Made by a program: the position numbers and the translations under genes. A stretch of 64,000 nucleotides of DNA, taken from Burkholderiales bacterium (GTDB taxonomy: Bacteria > Pseudomonadota > Gammaproteobacteria > Burkholderiales > Burkholderiaceae_C). Below the pieces are notes generated by a model that worked only from the letters and a program-made list of their open reading frames with translations, was not told the origin of the DNA and searched no databases. Positions 36,467 to 48,752 of the stretch are shown here, in pieces. Every line of letters starts with the position of its first letter. The first letter of the stretch is position 1. The stretch spans positions 222,431-286,430 of the forward strand of contig JACRNC010000003.1 of the NCBI GenBank assembly GCA_016219375.1. Reading direction: 5' to 3'.

Positions 36467-36868
36467 ATGCCCTCTCTCGGCCTGTCCATCTTCTGGTTCG
36501 TCGTCATCCTGGCGGCGATCCCGCTGTCGCTGTGGTGGCTCAAGCGCTCGCCGCTGGGCGCGTCCATGGGCGCATCGGCCCGCCAGGCCGTGCGGCCGGT
36601 GGGCAGCTTCTCGCTCGGCCCCGGCCAGCGCCTGGTGACGGTGGAAGTGGGCGAGGGCGATGCCCGCACCTGGCTGGTCCTGGGCGTCACGGCCCAGCGC
36701 ATCAGCAAGCTGCACGTGCTGCCCGCCCAGGCCCTGCCCGCTGCCACCGCCAAGCCCGACGTGCCGCCGGGATTCGAGAACGCACAGAAGTTCGCTGCCG
36801 TGCTGCAGCGCCTGCGTCAGCCCACGTCGCGTGGTGCGGGCGCCCCCGACGACCGCGATCCGCAATGA
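36467..36868 (+). CDS. fliO: Flagellar biosynthesis protein FliO
   Basis: The 133-residue protein has one N-terminal transmembrane helix ([22 protein letters not shown]). A small cytoplasmic domain contains [43 protein letters not shown], matching FliO. It helps assemble the FliPQR export gate. The stop overlaps the fliP start (ATGA). Confidence 0.85.
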   Translation: MPSLGLSIFWFVVILAAIPLSLWWLKRSPLGASMGASARQAVRPVGSFSLGPGQRLVTVEVGEGDARTWLVLGVTAQRISKLHVLPAQALPAATAKPDVPPGFENAQKFAAVLQRLRQPTSRGAGAPDDRDPQ

Positions 36869-37662
36869 CCCCTCGCTCCCTTGCCCGCGCCGCGCTGCTT
36901 GCAGCCGGCCTGGGGCTGCTGGCGGCTGCCGGCGCCTGGGCGCAGCAGGCTGCCGCCCCCGCTGCTGCCGCCGCCCCCGCCACCGGCGCCGCGCTGCCGC
37001 TCGTCATGGCCCAGGGCCCGCAGGGCACCAGCTACTCGGTGCCGGTGCAGACGCTGCTGTTCTTCGGCGCGCTGAGCTTCCTGCCCGCGGTGCTGCTGAT
37101 GATGACGGGCTTCACCCGCATCGTCATCGTGCTGTCGCTGATGCGCCAGGCGCTGGGCACGCAGGCCGCGCCGCCCAACCAGGTGATCGTCGGCCTGTCG
37201 CTGTTCCTGACCTTCTTCGTCATGGGCCCGACGCTCGACAAGGTCTACGACGAGGCCTACAAGCCCTTTGCCGCCAACCAGATCAGCTTCGAGCAGGCCA
37301 TGCAGCGCGGCCAGGCGCCGATGCGCCAGTTCATGCTCAAGCAGACCCGCCAGTCCGACCTGGCGCTCTTCGCCCGCCTGGCCCGCGTGGACGGCGATCA
37401 GGCCCGGCCGGAGACGGTGCCCTTTCGGGTGCTGGTGCCGGCCTTCGTCACCAGCGAGCTGAAAAGCGCCTTCCAGATCGGCTTTCTCATCTTCATCCCC
37501 TTCCTGGTCATCGACATGATCGTGGCCAGCGTGCTGATGAGCCTGGGGATGATGATGCTGTCGCCGGTGCTCGTGGCCTTGCCCTTCAAGCTGATGCTGT
37601 TCGTGCTGGCCGACGGCTGGAACCTGCTGCTGGGCTCGCTGGCCGCCAGCTTCGCGCAGTGA
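36865..37662 (+). CDS. fliP: Flagellar export gate protein FliP
   Basis: The product is 265 residues from ATG 36865. It has a cleavable signal peptide (LAAAGAWA) and four transmembrane helices. Signatures are [46 protein letters not shown] and [66 protein letters not shown]. Five copies form the core of the export channel. It is translationally coupled to fliO and 24 bases before fliQ. Confidence 0.97.
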   Translation: MTPRSLARAALLAAGLGLLAAAGAWAQQAAAPAAAAAPATGAALPLVMAQGPQGTSYSVPVQTLLFFGALSFLPAVLLMMTGFTRIVIVLSLMRQALGTQAAPPNQVIVGLSLFLTFFVMGPTLDKVYDEAYKPFAANQISFEQAMQRGQAPMRQFMLKQTRQSDLALFARLARVDGDQARPETVPFRVLVPAFVTSELKSAFQIGFLIFIPFLVIDMIVASVLMSLGMMMLSPVLVALPFKLMLFVLADGWNLLLGSLAASFAQ

Positions 37663-37686
37663 ACTGCTGACCCGAGAAGACCGCCC

Positions 37687-37956
37687 ATGGACCCGTCCCA
37701 AGTCCTCACCATCGGCCGCGAAGGCCTGCTGACCCTGCTGACCGTGGTGGCGCCGCTGCTGGTCGTCGTCATGGCCGTGGGCCTGGTGGTCAGCATCCTG
37801 CAGGCCGCCACGCAGATCCACGAGGCCACGCTGTCCTTCGTGCCCAAGCTGCTGGCCGCGTTCGCCACGCTGGCCCTGGTCGGCTCCTGGATGATCACCT
37901 CGCTGGTCGAGTACCTGCAGCGGGTGATCACCTCCATCCCCACGGTGCTGGGCTGA
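37687..37956 (+). CDS. fliQ: Flagellar export gate protein FliQ
   Basis: The 89-residue protein has two transmembrane helices: VLTIGREGLLTLLTVVAPLLVVVMAVGLVVSILQAATQIHEATLSFVPKLLAAFATLALVGSWM contains both and the family motif QAATQIHEATLSFVPK. It packs around FliP and FliR in the export gate. Confidence 0.97.
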   Translation: MDPSQVLTIGREGLLTLLTVVAPLLVVVMAVGLVVSILQAATQIHEATLSFVPKLLAAFATLALVGSWMITSLVEYLQRVITSIPTVLG

Positions 37957-38023
37957 AGCCCGGTGGGCGGCCCGGCCGCCTGAGCGTGCACCGATCCGCC
38001 GGCCTGCCTGGCCACCCGCCCCG

Positions 38024-38785
38024 ATGCTGACCTTCACCGAAGCCCAGCTCATGGCCTGGCTGTCGCCGATGGTCTGGCCCTTCGTGCGCGTGCTGGGGCT
38101 GTTCACCGCCGCGCCGGTGCTGTCCATGCGCGCGGTGCCGCGCCGCGTCCGGCTGGGCCTGGCGGCCTTCATCGCCTATGCGGCGCAGGCCTCGCTGCAG
38201 GGCGTGGACATGCCCGCGCTCAACTCGCCGCTGGCCCTGGGCGTGCTGGTGCACGAGGTCTTCCTGGGCCTGACGATGGGCTTTGCCGCGCGCGTGGTGT
38301 TTGCCGCGCTGGAGTTCGCCGGCGAGCTGGTCGGGCTGCAGATGGGCATGAACTTCGCCGCCTTCTTCGACCCGCTGTCCGGCGGGCAGGCCACCGCGGT
38401 CAGCCGCTTCTACGGCACGATGGCCGCGTGGCTGTTCATCGTGCTCGACGGCCACCTGATGCTGATCGGCGCGGTGGCGCACAGCTTCCAGGCCTTCCCG
38501 GTCAGCGAGCGGCCGCTGGCCTTCCTGTCCGTGGTGCAGCCCCAGGTCTGGGGCGCGGAGATCTTCCGCCTGGGCCTGTGGATCGCGCTGCCGGTGCTGG
38601 CCATGCTGATGCTGGTCAACATCGTCATGGGCTTGATGAGCCGCGTGGCCTCGCAGCTCAACATCTTCTCGGTGGGCTTCCCGATCACGATGGGCGTCGG
38701 GATGATCGGCCTGTGGCTGACGCTGCCGCTGATGCAGGTGCCGTTCACGGCGGCGCTGGAGCGGATGCTGGGGTACTTCCAGTAA
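38024..38785 (+). CDS. fliR: Flagellar export gate protein FliR
   Basis: The 253-residue protein has about six transmembrane helices. It contains RVLGLFTAAPVLSMRAVPRRVRLGLAAFIAYAAQ, ALEFAGELVGLQMGMNFAAFFDPLSGGQATAVSRFY, and LLMLVNIVMGLMSRVASQLNIFSVGFPITMGVGMIGLWLTLP, all standard for FliR. A single copy completes the FliP5Q4R1 gate. flhB is not in the window, so the export apparatus continues elsewhere. Confidence 0.96.
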   Translation: MLTFTEAQLMAWLSPMVWPFVRVLGLFTAAPVLSMRAVPRRVRLGLAAFIAYAAQASLQGVDMPALNSPLALGVLVHEVFLGLTMGFAARVVFAALEFAGELVGLQMGMNFAAFFDPLSGGQATAVSRFYGTMAAWLFIVLDGHLMLIGAVAHSFQAFPVSERPLAFLSVVQPQVWGAEIFRLGLWIALPVLAMLMLVNIVMGLMSRVASQLNIFSVGFPITMGVGMIGLWLTLPLMQVPFTAALERMLGYFQ

Positions 38786-38787
38786 GT

Positions 38788-38809
38788 CCGGCGCCGCGGC
38801 TGGCGCCGG
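38788..38809. terminator. GC stem-loop between fliR and the sigma-factor gene
   Basis: CCGGCGCC, loop GCGGCT, GGCGCCGG is a perfect 8-bp stem in the 25-base convergent gap. It lacks a T-run, so it may act with Rho or protect 3' ends. Confidence 0.45.
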
Positions 38810-38810
38810 G

Positions 38811-40109
38811 TCAGTCAGGGCCTGGCCGGCGGCGGACCGGGCCCCCGCAGGCTTCGGCCCGCGCCAGCAGCAGTGCGCGCTCCCGCTCATTGCCGGCCAG
38901 GTCGGCAGCGGCGACGAAGGCGTCATGCGCTTCAGGCAGGCGCCCGAGCTTTTCCAGCAGATCGCCGCGCACGCCGGGCAGCCAGGGGTAGCGCTGCAGC
39001 GCCGGGTGGCCCTGCAGCGCGTCCACGAAGGCCAGCCCGGCGGCCGGGCCCTGCGCCATGGCCACGGCCACTGCGCGGTTGAGCTCCACCACCGGGGACG
39101 GTGCCACCGCCGCCAGCTCGCCATAGAGCGTGGCGATGCGCGGCCAGTCGGTCCCTGCAGCCGTGGTTGCTTGCGCATGGCAGGCGGCGATGGCGGCTTG
39201 CAGGGCGTAGACGCCGCGCGCCCCGCCCAGTGCCCGGGCCCGCTCCAGGGCGGCCAGCCCCCGGTGGATGAGCAGCGGGTCCCAGCGGGTGCGGTCCTGT
39301 TCCGCCAGCAGGATGGGCCGGCCCTGGGCATCGGTGCGTGCGGCCATGCGCGAGGCCTGCAGCTCCATCAGCGCGAGCAGGCCCTGCACCTCCGGCTCCC
39401 GCGGGGCGATGCCGGCCAGCATGCGGCCCAGGCGCAGCGCCTCCTGGGCCAGCTCCGGGCGCATCCAGTCGCTGCCGGCGGTGGCCGTGTAGCCCTCGTT
39501 GAAGATCAGATAGACCACCTCCAGCACCGAAGCCAGCCGGGGCGCCAGCTCCGCGCCGCGCGGCACCTCGAAGGGCACCTTCGCCTGCCCGAGCGTGCGC
39601 TTGGCGCGCACGAGGCGCTGGGCGATGGTGGGCTCGGGCACCAGGCAGGCGCGGGCGATCTCATGGGTGGTGAGGCCGCCCAGCAGCTTGAGCGTGAGCG
39701 CCACGTGCGCATCGGTGGGCAGCAGCGGATGGCAGGCGGTGAAGATCAGGCGCAGCAGGTCGTCGCCGATGTCGTCCTGCCGAGCTGCATCCAGCGCGTC
39801 GACGAAGTCGGGCGCCACCAGGGCCTGCTGCGCGGCCAGGTCCTGGCCCAGCTCTTCCAGCCGCACGCCCTGCAGCTTGTCGCGCCGCAGGTGGTCCAGC
39901 GCCCGGCGCTTGGCGGTGGTCATCAGCCAGGCGCCGGGATTGGCCGGGATGCCCTCGCGCGGCCAGTGCTCCAGCGCGGCCACCAGCGCATCCTGCGCCA
40001 GCTCCTCGGCCACGCCGATGTCGCGCACCAGCCGGGCGGTGCCGGCGACGATGCGCGCGGCCTCGATGCGCCAGACGGCAGCAATGGCCTGGTGGATGGC
40101 CGAGTGCAT
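38811..40109 (-). CDS. ECF42-type RNA polymerase sigma factor with TPR-like C-terminal extension
   Basis: The 432-residue protein has sigma region 2 (VAEELAQDALVAALEHWPREGIPANPGAWLMTTAKRRALDHLRR) and region 4 (HVALTLKLLGGLTTHEIARACLVPEPTIAQRLVRAKRTL). A helical C-terminal domain follows (RLASVLEVVYLIFNEGYTATAG ... YPWLPGVRGDLLEKLGRLPEAHDAFVAAADLAGNERERALL). This matches the SigJ/ECF42 group, which lacks an anti-sigma factor, is controlled by its own extension, and is genetically linked to DGPF/YciI proteins. Both traits hold here: three such accessory genes lie directly upstream on the same strand. Confidence 0.88.
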   Translation of the reverse strand: MHSAIHQAIAAVWRIEAARIVAGTARLVRDIGVAEELAQDALVAALEHWPREGIPANPGAWLMTTAKRRALDHLRRDKLQGVRLEELGQDLAAQQALVAPDFVDALDAARQDDIGDDLLRLIFTACHPLLPTDAHVALTLKLLGGLTTHEIARACLVPEPTIAQRLVRAKRTLGQAKVPFEVPRGAELAPRLASVLEVVYLIFNEGYTATAGSDWMRPELAQEALRLGRMLAGIAPREPEVQGLLALMELQASRMAARTDAQGRPILLAEQDRTRWDPLLIHRGLAALERARALGGARGVYALQAAIAACHAQATTAAGTDWPRIATLYGELAAVAPSPVVELNRAVAVAMAQGPAAGLAFVDALQGHPALQRYPWLPGVRGDLLEKLGRLPEAHDAFVAAADLAGNERERALLLARAEACGGPVRRRPGPD

Positions 40110-40115
40110 GCCCGC

Positions 40116-40526
40116 CTAGCCCGGGCAACTGGCGGCCGGGTCCATCCACATCAGCTCCCAGCCGTGGCCGTCCAGATCGTCGAAGGTGCGGTAGTACATG
40201 AAGCCGTGGTCCTTGCGCTCGCCCGGCTCGGTGGCGCCGGCCTGCAGCGCCTTGGCCATCAGCGCGTCCACCTCGTCGCGGCTGCTGCACGACAGGCAGA
40301 TCAGCACCTGCGCGCTCTGGCGGGCGTCGGCCACCTGCTTCCTGGTGAAGGTCTGGAAGAAGGGCTCCACCAGCAGCATGGCGTAGATGGCGTCCTCGCG
40401 GATGACCATGCAGGCGCCCTGCTCGTTAGTGAACTGCGGGTTGAAGCTGAAGCCCAGGCTGCGGAAGAAGGCCTGCGAGCGCGCCATGTCGCGGATGGGC
40501 AGGTTGACGAAGATCATGCGGTCCAT
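40116..40526 (-). CDS. VOC (glyoxalase/bleomycin-resistance) family protein
   Basis: The product is 136 residues from ATG 40526. The fold is two beta-alpha-beta-beta-beta units: MIFVNLPIRDMARSQAFFRSLGFSFNPQFTNEQGACMVI and the C-terminal DDLDGHGWELMWMDPAA with the conserved GxxWE turn. Members bind metals or small ligands. No substrate is evident. It lies six bases before the ECF sigma gene and ten bases after the YciI gene, so it is part of that operon. Confidence 0.82.
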   Translation of the reverse strand: MDRMIFVNLPIRDMARSQAFFRSLGFSFNPQFTNEQGACMVIREDAIYAMLLVEPFFQTFTRKQVADARQSAQVLICLSCSSRDEVDALMAKALQAGATEPGERKDHGFMYYRTFDDLDGHGWELMWMDPAASCPG

Positions 40527-40536
40527 GTCGGGCTCC

Positions 40537-40959
40537 TCATTCCATGCCGATGTTGCGAAAGCGCTGGGCCGTGTCCTGCTGCAGCAGGCCCTCGAAGTCT
40601 TCCATCTCGTAGAGCTGGCGCACCTCGATGTGGCAGGGCACGCCTTCGCTGATGGGGTTGGGGAAGCGCCGCGACCACTCCAGCGCCTCCTCGCGCGTGC
40701 GCGTCTGGATGAGGGTGTAGCCGGCAATCAGCTCCTTGCTCTCGGCAAACGGGCCGTCGACGACGCGCCGCTGGCTGCCGTCGTACTCCACCCGCCAGCC
40801 TTTGCTGCTGGGCTGCAGGCCCGATGCATCCAGCAGCGCGCCGGCTCGGGACAGCTCCTCGTGATAGGCCGCCATGGCTGCGAAGAGCGGCTCGGGGTTG
40901 TCGGGGAAGCGGCCGGCCTCGGAGTCGGGCGTGGCTTTGACGACGATCATGAAACGCAT
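40537..40959 (-). CDS. YciI/DGPF-domain protein
   Basis: The 140-residue protein has a ferredoxin-like YCII fold: MRFMIVVKAT, the DGPF signature at 68-71 (VVDGPFAESKELIAGYTLI), and QTRTREEALEWSRRFPNP. DGPF proteins are standard neighbours of ECF42 sigma factors. Their role is unproven; they may be the regulon output in oxidative or antibiotic stress. Confidence 0.85.
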   Translation of the reverse strand: MRFMIVVKATPDSEAGRFPDNPEPLFAAMAAYHEELSRAGALLDASGLQPSSKGWRVEYDGSQRRVVDGPFAESKELIAGYTLIQTRTREEALEWSRRFPNPISEGVPCHIEVRQLYEMEDFEGLLQQDTAQRFRNIGME

Positions 40960-41069
40960 GGGGGCTCCTGGTCAGGGTGGGCGGATGCAGCGCGTGTTCG
41001 CTGCTCCTGACCGGACGACGAAGCAGCCCCTGCGGAATCGACACCGTCGCCCCTGGGACAAACCCTTGG

Positions 41070-41423
41070 CTACAGGAAGCAGGGCCCCGTCTCGCGTACT
41101 TCCACCGTGGCCCACTCGGCAGCGGGGCAGGCCTGGGCGATGGCCAGGGCCTGCTCGCGCGTGGCGACATCGAGCAGGAAGAAGCCGCCGATCATCTCCT
41201 TGGCCTCGGTGAACGGGCCGTCGAGCACCTGCGCCCGGCCGCCGCGCAGCTGCACGCGCTGCGCGTCGCGCTGCGAGGCCAGCGACTCGACGGCCAGCAG
41301 CTTGCCCTCGTCCTTGAGCGCCTGGGCGAAGTCCACCATGCGCTGGTAGACGGCCTGGCCCTCGGCCAGCGTGCGCGTGGCGCGCTGGGCGGGGTCTTCG
41401 ACGATGAGCAGCAGGTAGGCCAT
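41070..41423 (-). CDS. Second YciI/DGPF-domain protein
   Basis: The product is 117 residues from ATG 41423 (ATGs at 41432 and 41435 add a few residues). It has the same fold and the DGPF motif at 68-71 (VLDGPFTEAKEMIGGFFLLDVATREQALAIAQACPAA) but diverges strongly from the 140-residue neighbour. It is therefore an old duplicate or a separate family member. It is probably the first gene of the four-gene ECF42 operon, 110 bases ahead of the next. Confidence 0.82.
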   Translation of the reverse strand: MAYLLLIVEDPAQRATRTLAEGQAVYQRMVDFAQALKDEGKLLAVESLASQRDAQRVQLRGGRAQVLDGPFTEAKEMIGGFFLLDVATREQALAIAQACPAAEWATVEVRETGPCFL

Positions 41424-42440
41424 GCGGCGCATCATAGGCAGCGCTGCCGCCGCGCCCACCCCGGCCGGGCGCTGGGCTGGCCGCCTGCGGCTCAGCCCAG
41501 CGCCTGCGTGGCCAGTGCGCTGGCCGCGGCGCGGTTCTCCACGCCCAGCTTGATGAAGACGTGCTCCAGGTGCTTGTTCACCGTGCGCGGGCTCAAGGAG
41601 AGGATCTGCGCGATGTCGCGGTTGGCCTTGCCGCGGGCCAGCCACAGCAGCACCTCGGCCTCGCGCGGGGTCAGGGCAAAGCGCTGGGCCAGGCGCTGGC
41701 AGCTCAGCGCGTCGTTGTCCGGGCTGGGCCCGGCGGGCTCGATGGCCACCAGGATCTCCTGGCCCGAGAGCTGCCCCAGCCGCTTGAGCCGCCAGGCGCC
41801 TTCGGCCGTGCTGCACACCAGCGGCTGCGTGGCTGCCTGCGGGTCCGCCAGCCAGGCGGCCAGGCGCTGCTGCAGCGGCGGGCCGGCGCTGTCCTGGTCC
41901 ATCGCGGTCAGCAGCCGCTGGGCCAGCGGCGTGTGCCACAGCGGCGCGCCGTCCGGGCGCAGGGCCAGCAGCGTGCGGCCGGTGGCGTCCAGCGCCACGC
42001 GGGCGCTTTGCGCGCGGCGGGCGTTGGCCAGGTGCACGCGGATGCGCGCCAGCAGCGTGTCGAGCATCAGCGGCTTGGTCACGTAGTCCACGCCACCGGA
42101 CTCCAGCCCGCGCACCACGTCGTCGGCCTCGCTCAGGCCGGTCATGAAGATCACCGGCACATGGGCGGCCGGGCCGGTCTTGAGCGCCCGGCAGGTGTCG
42201 AAGCCGTCCAGCCCGGGCATCAGCGCGTCCAGCAGGATCAGGTCCGGCACCACGCGCTCCACCAGCGCCAGCGCGGCGCGACCGTCGGTGGCCACCAGCG
42301 CGGTCAGCCCGGCGTCCTCCAGCGCGCGGCTGACGAAGCCCAGGGCCTCGGGCGAGTCGTCCACCACCAGCACCACGTCGCGCTGCTGCGCGGTGGGCAG
42401 CGGGCTGCGCGACGGTTGCGCGGCCTTGCCCCCGCTGGTT

Positions 42441-45908
<3,468 letters not shown>

Positions 45909-45987
45909 CGCTGCTGCAAGAAGCAGGCCGCCCCCGGCCCCGCCGGCGGCGTGCAGCGACGATGCCGCGTTGCGGCGCGGCTGGCGC

Positions 45988-46003
45988 TACGTCATTTGAC
46001 GCA
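45988..46003. promoter_or_regulatory. Palindromic operator candidate, site 1 (before the sensor kinase)
   Basis: TACGTCATTTGACGCA is the best palindrome of three copies (TACGTCA-TT-TGACGCA, one mismatch). It lies 80 bases upstream of the leftward kinase start and after the PilZ gene stop. It shares GGCGCTACGTCATT with sites 2 and 3. Confidence 0.65.
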
Positions 46004-46048
46004 GGCGGCGGTGCATCGGCCCGCCGCCGGTACGCTGCGGTGCGCCGC

Positions 46049-46867
46049 TCACCCCTGGTCGTCGGCCGCGCACATCGCCTGCAGCACCAGCCATTCCTGC
46101 TGCTGCACGCCGATGAACTGCACGCCGGTGTGCTGGCCGTCGCCGCCGGGCTGCACGTGGCGGATGCGGGCGTGCAGCAGCACGTCCAGGCGGCGGTCGC
46201 GCACCACGGCGTGCAGCGTCAGCGTGATCAGGTCGTCCGCGCGGCCCAGGGCCTGGGCGGTGTGCAGCAGCGCGCCGTGGGGGCTGAGGTCCACCACGGT
46301 GGCGGCCACCGGGTCGGTGCCGAAGGCCTGCACCTGCGCCGGCAGGGCGGTGCGCAGGCGCAGGGCCTGGCGCACCTGGCGGGCCTGCACCTGGGCCGGG
46401 TAGGCGAGCAGGGCGTAGACGAAGGGGTCCACGAAGGTCTGCAGCACCCGCGCGGCGAACGAGAAGTCATGCTGCCCGGTGAAGCCGCGCACCAGCACCT
46501 CCTGCCCGGGCTTGAGCGTCAGCGCCGGCGGGGCGGCGCCGGCTGCGGCGGCCTCGGCCGCGGGGCCCACCATCACGCCCTTGCCGGAGATGGCGGCCAG
46601 GAACTGCAGGTCCGGCTGGGCCGGGTCGGCGGCGCCGGCGCCGGCCGGCGTCACCTGCAGGGCCAGCCCGGCGCGCAGGCGCAGGCTGCGCAGGTCCGTC
46701 GCCTGGGCGGCGGTGGCGGCCTGCGAGGGCGCAGACGCCAAAGCCGCGCCGGGGTCGGGCCCGGCCGGGCCGGCAGAGCCACCGGCCGGCCGCTCGTCCA
46801 GGGGCGAGGGGATGGTGTCCAGCTCCTGCGGCTGGGTGGTGACGGAGTCGCGCGGGTCTGCGGTCAT
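46049..46867 (-). CDS. PilZ-domain protein with YcgR-like N-terminal domain (flagellar brake type)
   Basis: The product has 272 residues. The first ~55 are low-complexity. A YcgR-type N domain follows (LRLRAGLALQVTP ... KPGQEVLVRGFTGQHDFSFAARVLQTFVDPFVYALLAYPAQVQARQVR), and a PilZ domain has the c-di-GMP signature RxxxR (R166-R170) and DxSxxG (DLSPHG, 193-198). Such proteins slow the flagellar motor when c-di-GMP is high. It is upstream of the kinase gene on the same strand, with a palindromic site in the 140-base gap, so the two may be separately transcribed. The biological link to amide sensing is an inference. Confidence 0.83.
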   Translation of the reverse strand: MTADPRDSVTTQPQELDTIPSPLDERPAGGSAGPAGPDPGAALASAPSQAATAAQATDLRSLRLRAGLALQVTPAGAGAADPAQPDLQFLAAISGKGVMVGPAAEAAAAGAAPPALTLKPGQEVLVRGFTGQHDFSFAARVLQTFVDPFVYALLAYPAQVQARQVRQALRLRTALPAQVQAFGTDPVAATVVDLSPHGALLHTAQALGRADDLITLTLHAVVRDRRLDVLLHARIRHVQPGGDGQHTGVQFIGVQQQEWLVLQAMCAADDQG

Positions 46868-46957
46868 GGCGGGTCGGTCTCGTGGCTCTTGTTGCTCTGT
46901 GGATGGCGGCGCGGGCGGCGCCAGGGCGGGCGCCGCATCACGGGTCGGTCAGGGGGC

Positions 46958-47023
46958 GCTCATCAGACGCTCATCAGACGCTCATCGAACGCCCGGCGCA
47001 CGCTCATCGGTCCCTTATCGGCC
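46958..47023. repeat. Six 11-base tandem units upstream of the amide transporter operon
   Basis: Units are GCTCATCAGAC, GCTCATCAGAC, GCTCATCGAAC, GCCCGGCGCAC, GCTCATCGGTC and CCTTATCGGCC. Units 1 and 2 are identical and 3 and 5 are close. The 11-base period is about one helical turn, which would place a bound protein on one face of the DNA. Confidence 0.75.
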
Positions 47024-47154
47024 GCCCCGCGCGCCGGCCTGAGCGCCGCCGGCCGGGCTGCAACCCACCGTTACACCTTGGCCGCATGGCGGGGCGCCCA
47101 AGCCGCCGGCCTTGGGGCGCGCCAGCCCGGCGGGGCAATCCGCCGGCCCGGCGC

Positions 47155-47170
47155 TACGTCATTCGGCGTA
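47155..47170. promoter_or_regulatory. Palindromic operator candidate, site 2 (before the substrate-binding protein)
   Basis: TACGTCATTCGGCGTA lies 120 bases before the substrate-binding protein ATG. The left half is identical to sites 1 and 3, while the right half is degenerate. CTCCTAACCT begins 20 bases downstream. Confidence 0.65.
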
Positions 47171-47289
47171 TTGGGCGCACCCTGGGGTGACTCCTAACCT
47201 GCGGGCCATCGATGAAGCGGCCTGGCAGCCGCGGTGCATCGAGCGCATCCATCCTCGTCCCGTCACTCGCCCCACACACAGGAGTGCCC

Positions 47290-48579
47290 ATGTCCTCTCA
47301 AGATCGTCCCGACACCCCCCGGCCCGAAGAGGTGCTCGAGCAGTTGCCCGACGGCCTGCGCCGCCGCCTGCTGCAGGGCATGAGCGCGCTGCCCCTGGCC
47401 GGGCTGTCGGGTGTGGCCCTGGCCCAGCAGTACCCCACGGCCAAGGTCAACACCACCAAGCTGGCCGTGACCGACAGCGAGGTCGTCGTCGGTCAGCTCC
47501 ATTCGGCCACCGGCACGATGGCCATCTCCGAGACCGGCTCCATCCAGGCCGAGCAGCTGGCCATCGACCAGATCAACGCCATGGGCGGCATCCTGGGCCG
47601 CAAGATCCGCGTCATCAAAGAAGACGGCGCCTCCGACTGGCCCACCTTTGCCGAGAAGTCCAAGAAGCTGCTGGTCAACGACAAGGTGGCCTGCGTCTTC
47701 GGCTGCTGGACGTCGGCCTCGCGCAAGGCCGTGCTGCCGATCTTCGAGAAGGAGAACGGCCTGCTGTACTACCCCACGTTCTACGAGGGCCTGGAGCAGT
47801 CCAAGAACGTCATCTACACCGGCCAGGAGGCCACGCAGCAGATCATCTGGGGCCTGGACTGGGCCTCCAAGGAGAAGAAGGCCAAGACCTTCTTCCTGGT
47901 CGGCTCCGACTACATCTGGCCGCGCACGTCGATGAAGATCGCGCGCAAGCACATCGAGACCATCGGCAAGCTCGGCACGGTCAAGGGCGAGGAGTACTAC
48001 CCGCTGGGCCACACCAACTTCAACAGCCTGATCAACAAGATCAAGGTGGCCAAGCCCGACTGCATCTTCGCCGCCGTGGTGGGCGGCTCCAACGTGGCCT
48101 TCTACAAGCAGCTCAAGGCCGCGGGCATCACGGGCGCCAAGCAGTTCCTGCTGACGCTGTCCGTCACCGAGGACGAGATGCTGGGCGTGGGCGGCGAGAA
48201 CTTCGCCGGCTTCTACTCGTCGATGAAGTACTTCCAGACGCTCGACAACGAGAACAACAAGAAGTTCGTCGCCGCCTTCAAGGCCAAGTACGGCCCCAAG
48301 GCCGTCATCGGCGACGTGACGCAGGCCGCCTACCTGGGCCCCTGGCTGTGGAAGATGGCCGTGGAGAAGGCCGGCAGCTTCGACGTGGACAAGGTTGTGG
48401 CCGCCTCGCCGGGCATCGAGCTCAAGACCGCGCCCGAAGGCTATGTGAAGGTCCATGCCAACCACCACCTGTGGAGCAAGGCCCGCATCGCCCAGGGCCA
48501 GCCCGACGGCACGTTCAAGGTGGTGGCCGAGTCCAAGGACCTGATCGAGCCCAATCCCTTCCCCAAGGGCTATCAGTGA
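47290..48579 (+). CDS. fmdD: Amide/urea ABC transporter substrate-binding protein (FmdD/UrtA family)
   Basis: The product is 429 residues from ATG 47290. A long leader carries a twin-arginine-like signal (RRRLLQGMSALPLAGLSGVALA). The type I periplasmic binding fold begins EVVVGQLHSATGTMAISETGSIQAEQLAIDQINAMGGILGRKI, with the UrtA/FmdD hallmarks GCWTSASRKAVLPIFEKENGLLYYPTFYEGLEQSKNVIYTGQEATQQI. It captures short-chain amides or urea in the periplasm. FmdD is preferred over UrtA because formamidase and fmdB lie in the same cluster, but urea cannot be excluded. It is the first gene after operator site 2. Confidence 0.87.
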   Translation: MSSQDRPDTPRPEEVLEQLPDGLRRRLLQGMSALPLAGLSGVALAQQYPTAKVNTTKLAVTDSEVVVGQLHSATGTMAISETGSIQAEQLAIDQINAMGGILGRKIRVIKEDGASDWPTFAEKSKKLLVNDKVACVFGCWTSASRKAVLPIFEKENGLLYYPTFYEGLEQSKNVIYTGQEATQQIIWGLDWASKEKKAKTFFLVGSDYIWPRTSMKIARKHIETIGKLGTVKGEEYYPLGHTNFNSLINKIKVAKPDCIFAAVVGGSNVAFYKQLKAAGITGAKQFLLTLSVTEDEMLGVGGENFAGFYSSMKYFQTLDNENNKKFVAAFKAKYGPKAVIGDVTQAAYLGPWLWKMAVEKAGSFDVDKVVAASPGIELKTAPEGYVKVHANHHLWSKARIAQGQPDGTFKVVAESKDLIEPNPFPKGYQ

Positions 48580-48752
48580 ACGGCTAACAGAGCAGCCGCC
48601 GCACGGCGGCGTGACAGGTCAGGCAGGGACGCCGCCCCAGTGGGGGCGGGGGCCTGAAGCGGTGGGCGGCGTCCTTGTCCTGACCCTTGTGGGTGGATCC
48701 TTCTTCGCAAGCGGCTGCCTGGCCGCTTGCAGCCAATTGCGGAGCGCTGGCG

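Larger units (their letters stand above)
46868..47289. other. Regulatory region between the PilZ gene and the amide-binding protein gene
   Basis: This 422-base divergent gap has no credible gene. It contains six 11-base tandem units (46958-47023), the palindromic operator site 2 (47155-47170) and, 20 bases after that, CTCCTAACCT, a sequence also found after site 3 and possibly part of the core promoter or transcription start. Confidence 0.6.

Noticed and set aside
46958..47023. CRISPR array
   Set aside because: The repeat units are 11 bases, contiguous with no unique spacers, and no cas gene is present.
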